Assembly (NCBI GenBank): GCA_905210055.1
Contig: CAJLVH010000036.1
Coordinates: forward strand, 1-13,420
Direction of reading: 5' to 3'
Source: an uncultured Enorma sp.
GTDB lineage: Bacteria; Actinomycetota; Coriobacteriia; Coriobacteriales; Coriobacteriaceae
Length of the DNA stretch: 13,420 nucleotides
The notes under the pieces are model-generated. The model was not told where the DNA came from. It worked only from the letters and a program-made list of their open reading frames with translations, and did not search any database. Position numbers and translations under genes: made by a program. Numbering within the stretch: position 1 is the first letter of the stretch; every line of letters begins with the position of its first letter. Shown here one piece after another: positions 13,063 to 13,420 of this stretch.

Positions 13063-13420
13063 ATGCTGCCAGCCCGCGTCGAGATCGGTACAAAGCATAA
13101 GCAATCCGACGAGGCGAGTTCCCGCGCAAGCTGGAACACGCCTCGTTCCGATACGCGCTCCGGGATGAGCTATGCCACGCGCATGGCTGCCTCGTTCGCG
13201 CTTACCTCCATCATGACCGTGCTCGTGCTCGCGGGCGTGGTCGCCGTGGTGTGGAGTGGCGCGTTCATGGACTACACGCGCACGAACATGACCGATATCG
13301 CCGAGGCCACGGCGGCGCGCCTCGCCGCTGCGTACGAGTCGAGTGGGAAGTGGACGACGTCGCTGCTCTCGGAGATCGCCGATTCGAGCATCGTTTCCGA
13401 AGACATCGGCCTGCAGGTGG
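13063..13420 (+). CDS. N-terminal part of a membrane protein, probable sensor histidine kinase (partial)
   Basis: The frame is open from ATG 13063 to the window edge (119 residues seen). A charged N-terminal segment, one clear transmembrane segment at about 43-65 (ALTSIMTVLVLAGVVAVVW) and an extracytoplasmic stretch rich in Ala, Thr and Ser are visible. This is the usual start of a two-transmembrane sensor kinase. The kinase domains would lie beyond the window, so the call rests on this topology and on the response regulator 11 bases upstream. The start is uncertain: 13063 lacks a good ribosome site, and ATG 13165 (residue 35), closer to the membrane segment, is an alternative. Confidence 0.7.
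   Translation, partial: MLPARVEIGTKHKQSDEASSRASWNTPRSDTRSGMSYATRMAASFALTSIMTVLVLAGVVAVVWSGAFMDYTRTNMTDIAEATAARLAAAYESSGKWTTSLLSEIADSSIVSEDIGLQV

Noticed and set aside
12161..13129. Upstream extension of the acetyltransferase frame to 13129
   Set aside because: It is antisense to the response regulator. The GNAT domain and ribosome site place the start at 12160.
1..13420. CRISPR array, prophage, insertion sequence or integrase-based island
   Set aside because: There are no regularly spaced repeats, transposase, integrase or phage genes. The tRNA-Gly 3' end has no duplicate copy in the window to suggest an attachment site.

Overview
The window is GC-rich, strongly G/C at third codon positions, and tightly packed with genes. 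It looks like the chromosome of a Coriobacteriia actinobacterium, with a Collinsella/Olsenella-type gut species most likely. This is an inference from the proteins: a GyrA with an acidic N-terminal extension, a TIGR03905-type TSCPD protein next to a Tat-type lipoprotein, a beta-helix surface protein with an InlB-type repeat and an 'L-x-x-TGD' sorting-like tail, and GTG starts with strong AGGAGG ribosome sites. No marker in the window fixes the genus.

Layout. 1-2850: gyrA on the + strand, entered from an upstream region whose last bases carry half of a dispersed repeat, and closed by a strong terminator. 2857-2960: a perfect 32-bp inverted repeat of REP/BIME type between the convergent ends of gyrA and the next gene. 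2982-4590 (- strand): a protein of probable alpha/alpha-toroid fold and a bifunctional-nuclease-family protein, possibly one operon, with a dyad between them. 4796-5266: purE (+), ending at a bidirectional terminator shared with a tRNA-Gly(CCC) gene on the - strand (5344-5418). 5419-5670: a divergent control region holding the tRNA promoter and, ahead of the next gene, a run of ten G. 5671-8232: a large secreted beta-helix surface protein whose last codons look frameshifted. 8485-9831: purB. 9966-11444: a small TSCPD protein and a Tat/lipobox lipoprotein, three bases apart. 11567-12160 (- strand): a GNAT acetyltransferase of the phosphinothricin-acetyltransferase type. 12320-13420: an OmpR/PhoB-type response regulator followed by the start of a membrane protein, very probably its sensor kinase, which runs off the window.

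How the genes relate. Most are unlinked housekeeping genes: DNA supercoiling (gyrA), two steps of purine synthesis (purE, purB), a tRNA, and a two-component system. The accessory element is the surface protein set between purE and purB. It has a ten-G homopolymer 64 bases before its start codon, in a position that could vary promoter spacing, and a G5 tract at its 3' end where one extra G would restore a normal Arg-rich cytoplasmic tail. Together these suggest a surface antigen or adhesin whose expression, and perhaps anchoring, may switch by slipped-strand mutation. This is the most interesting hypothesis in the window, and it is not proved by one sequence.
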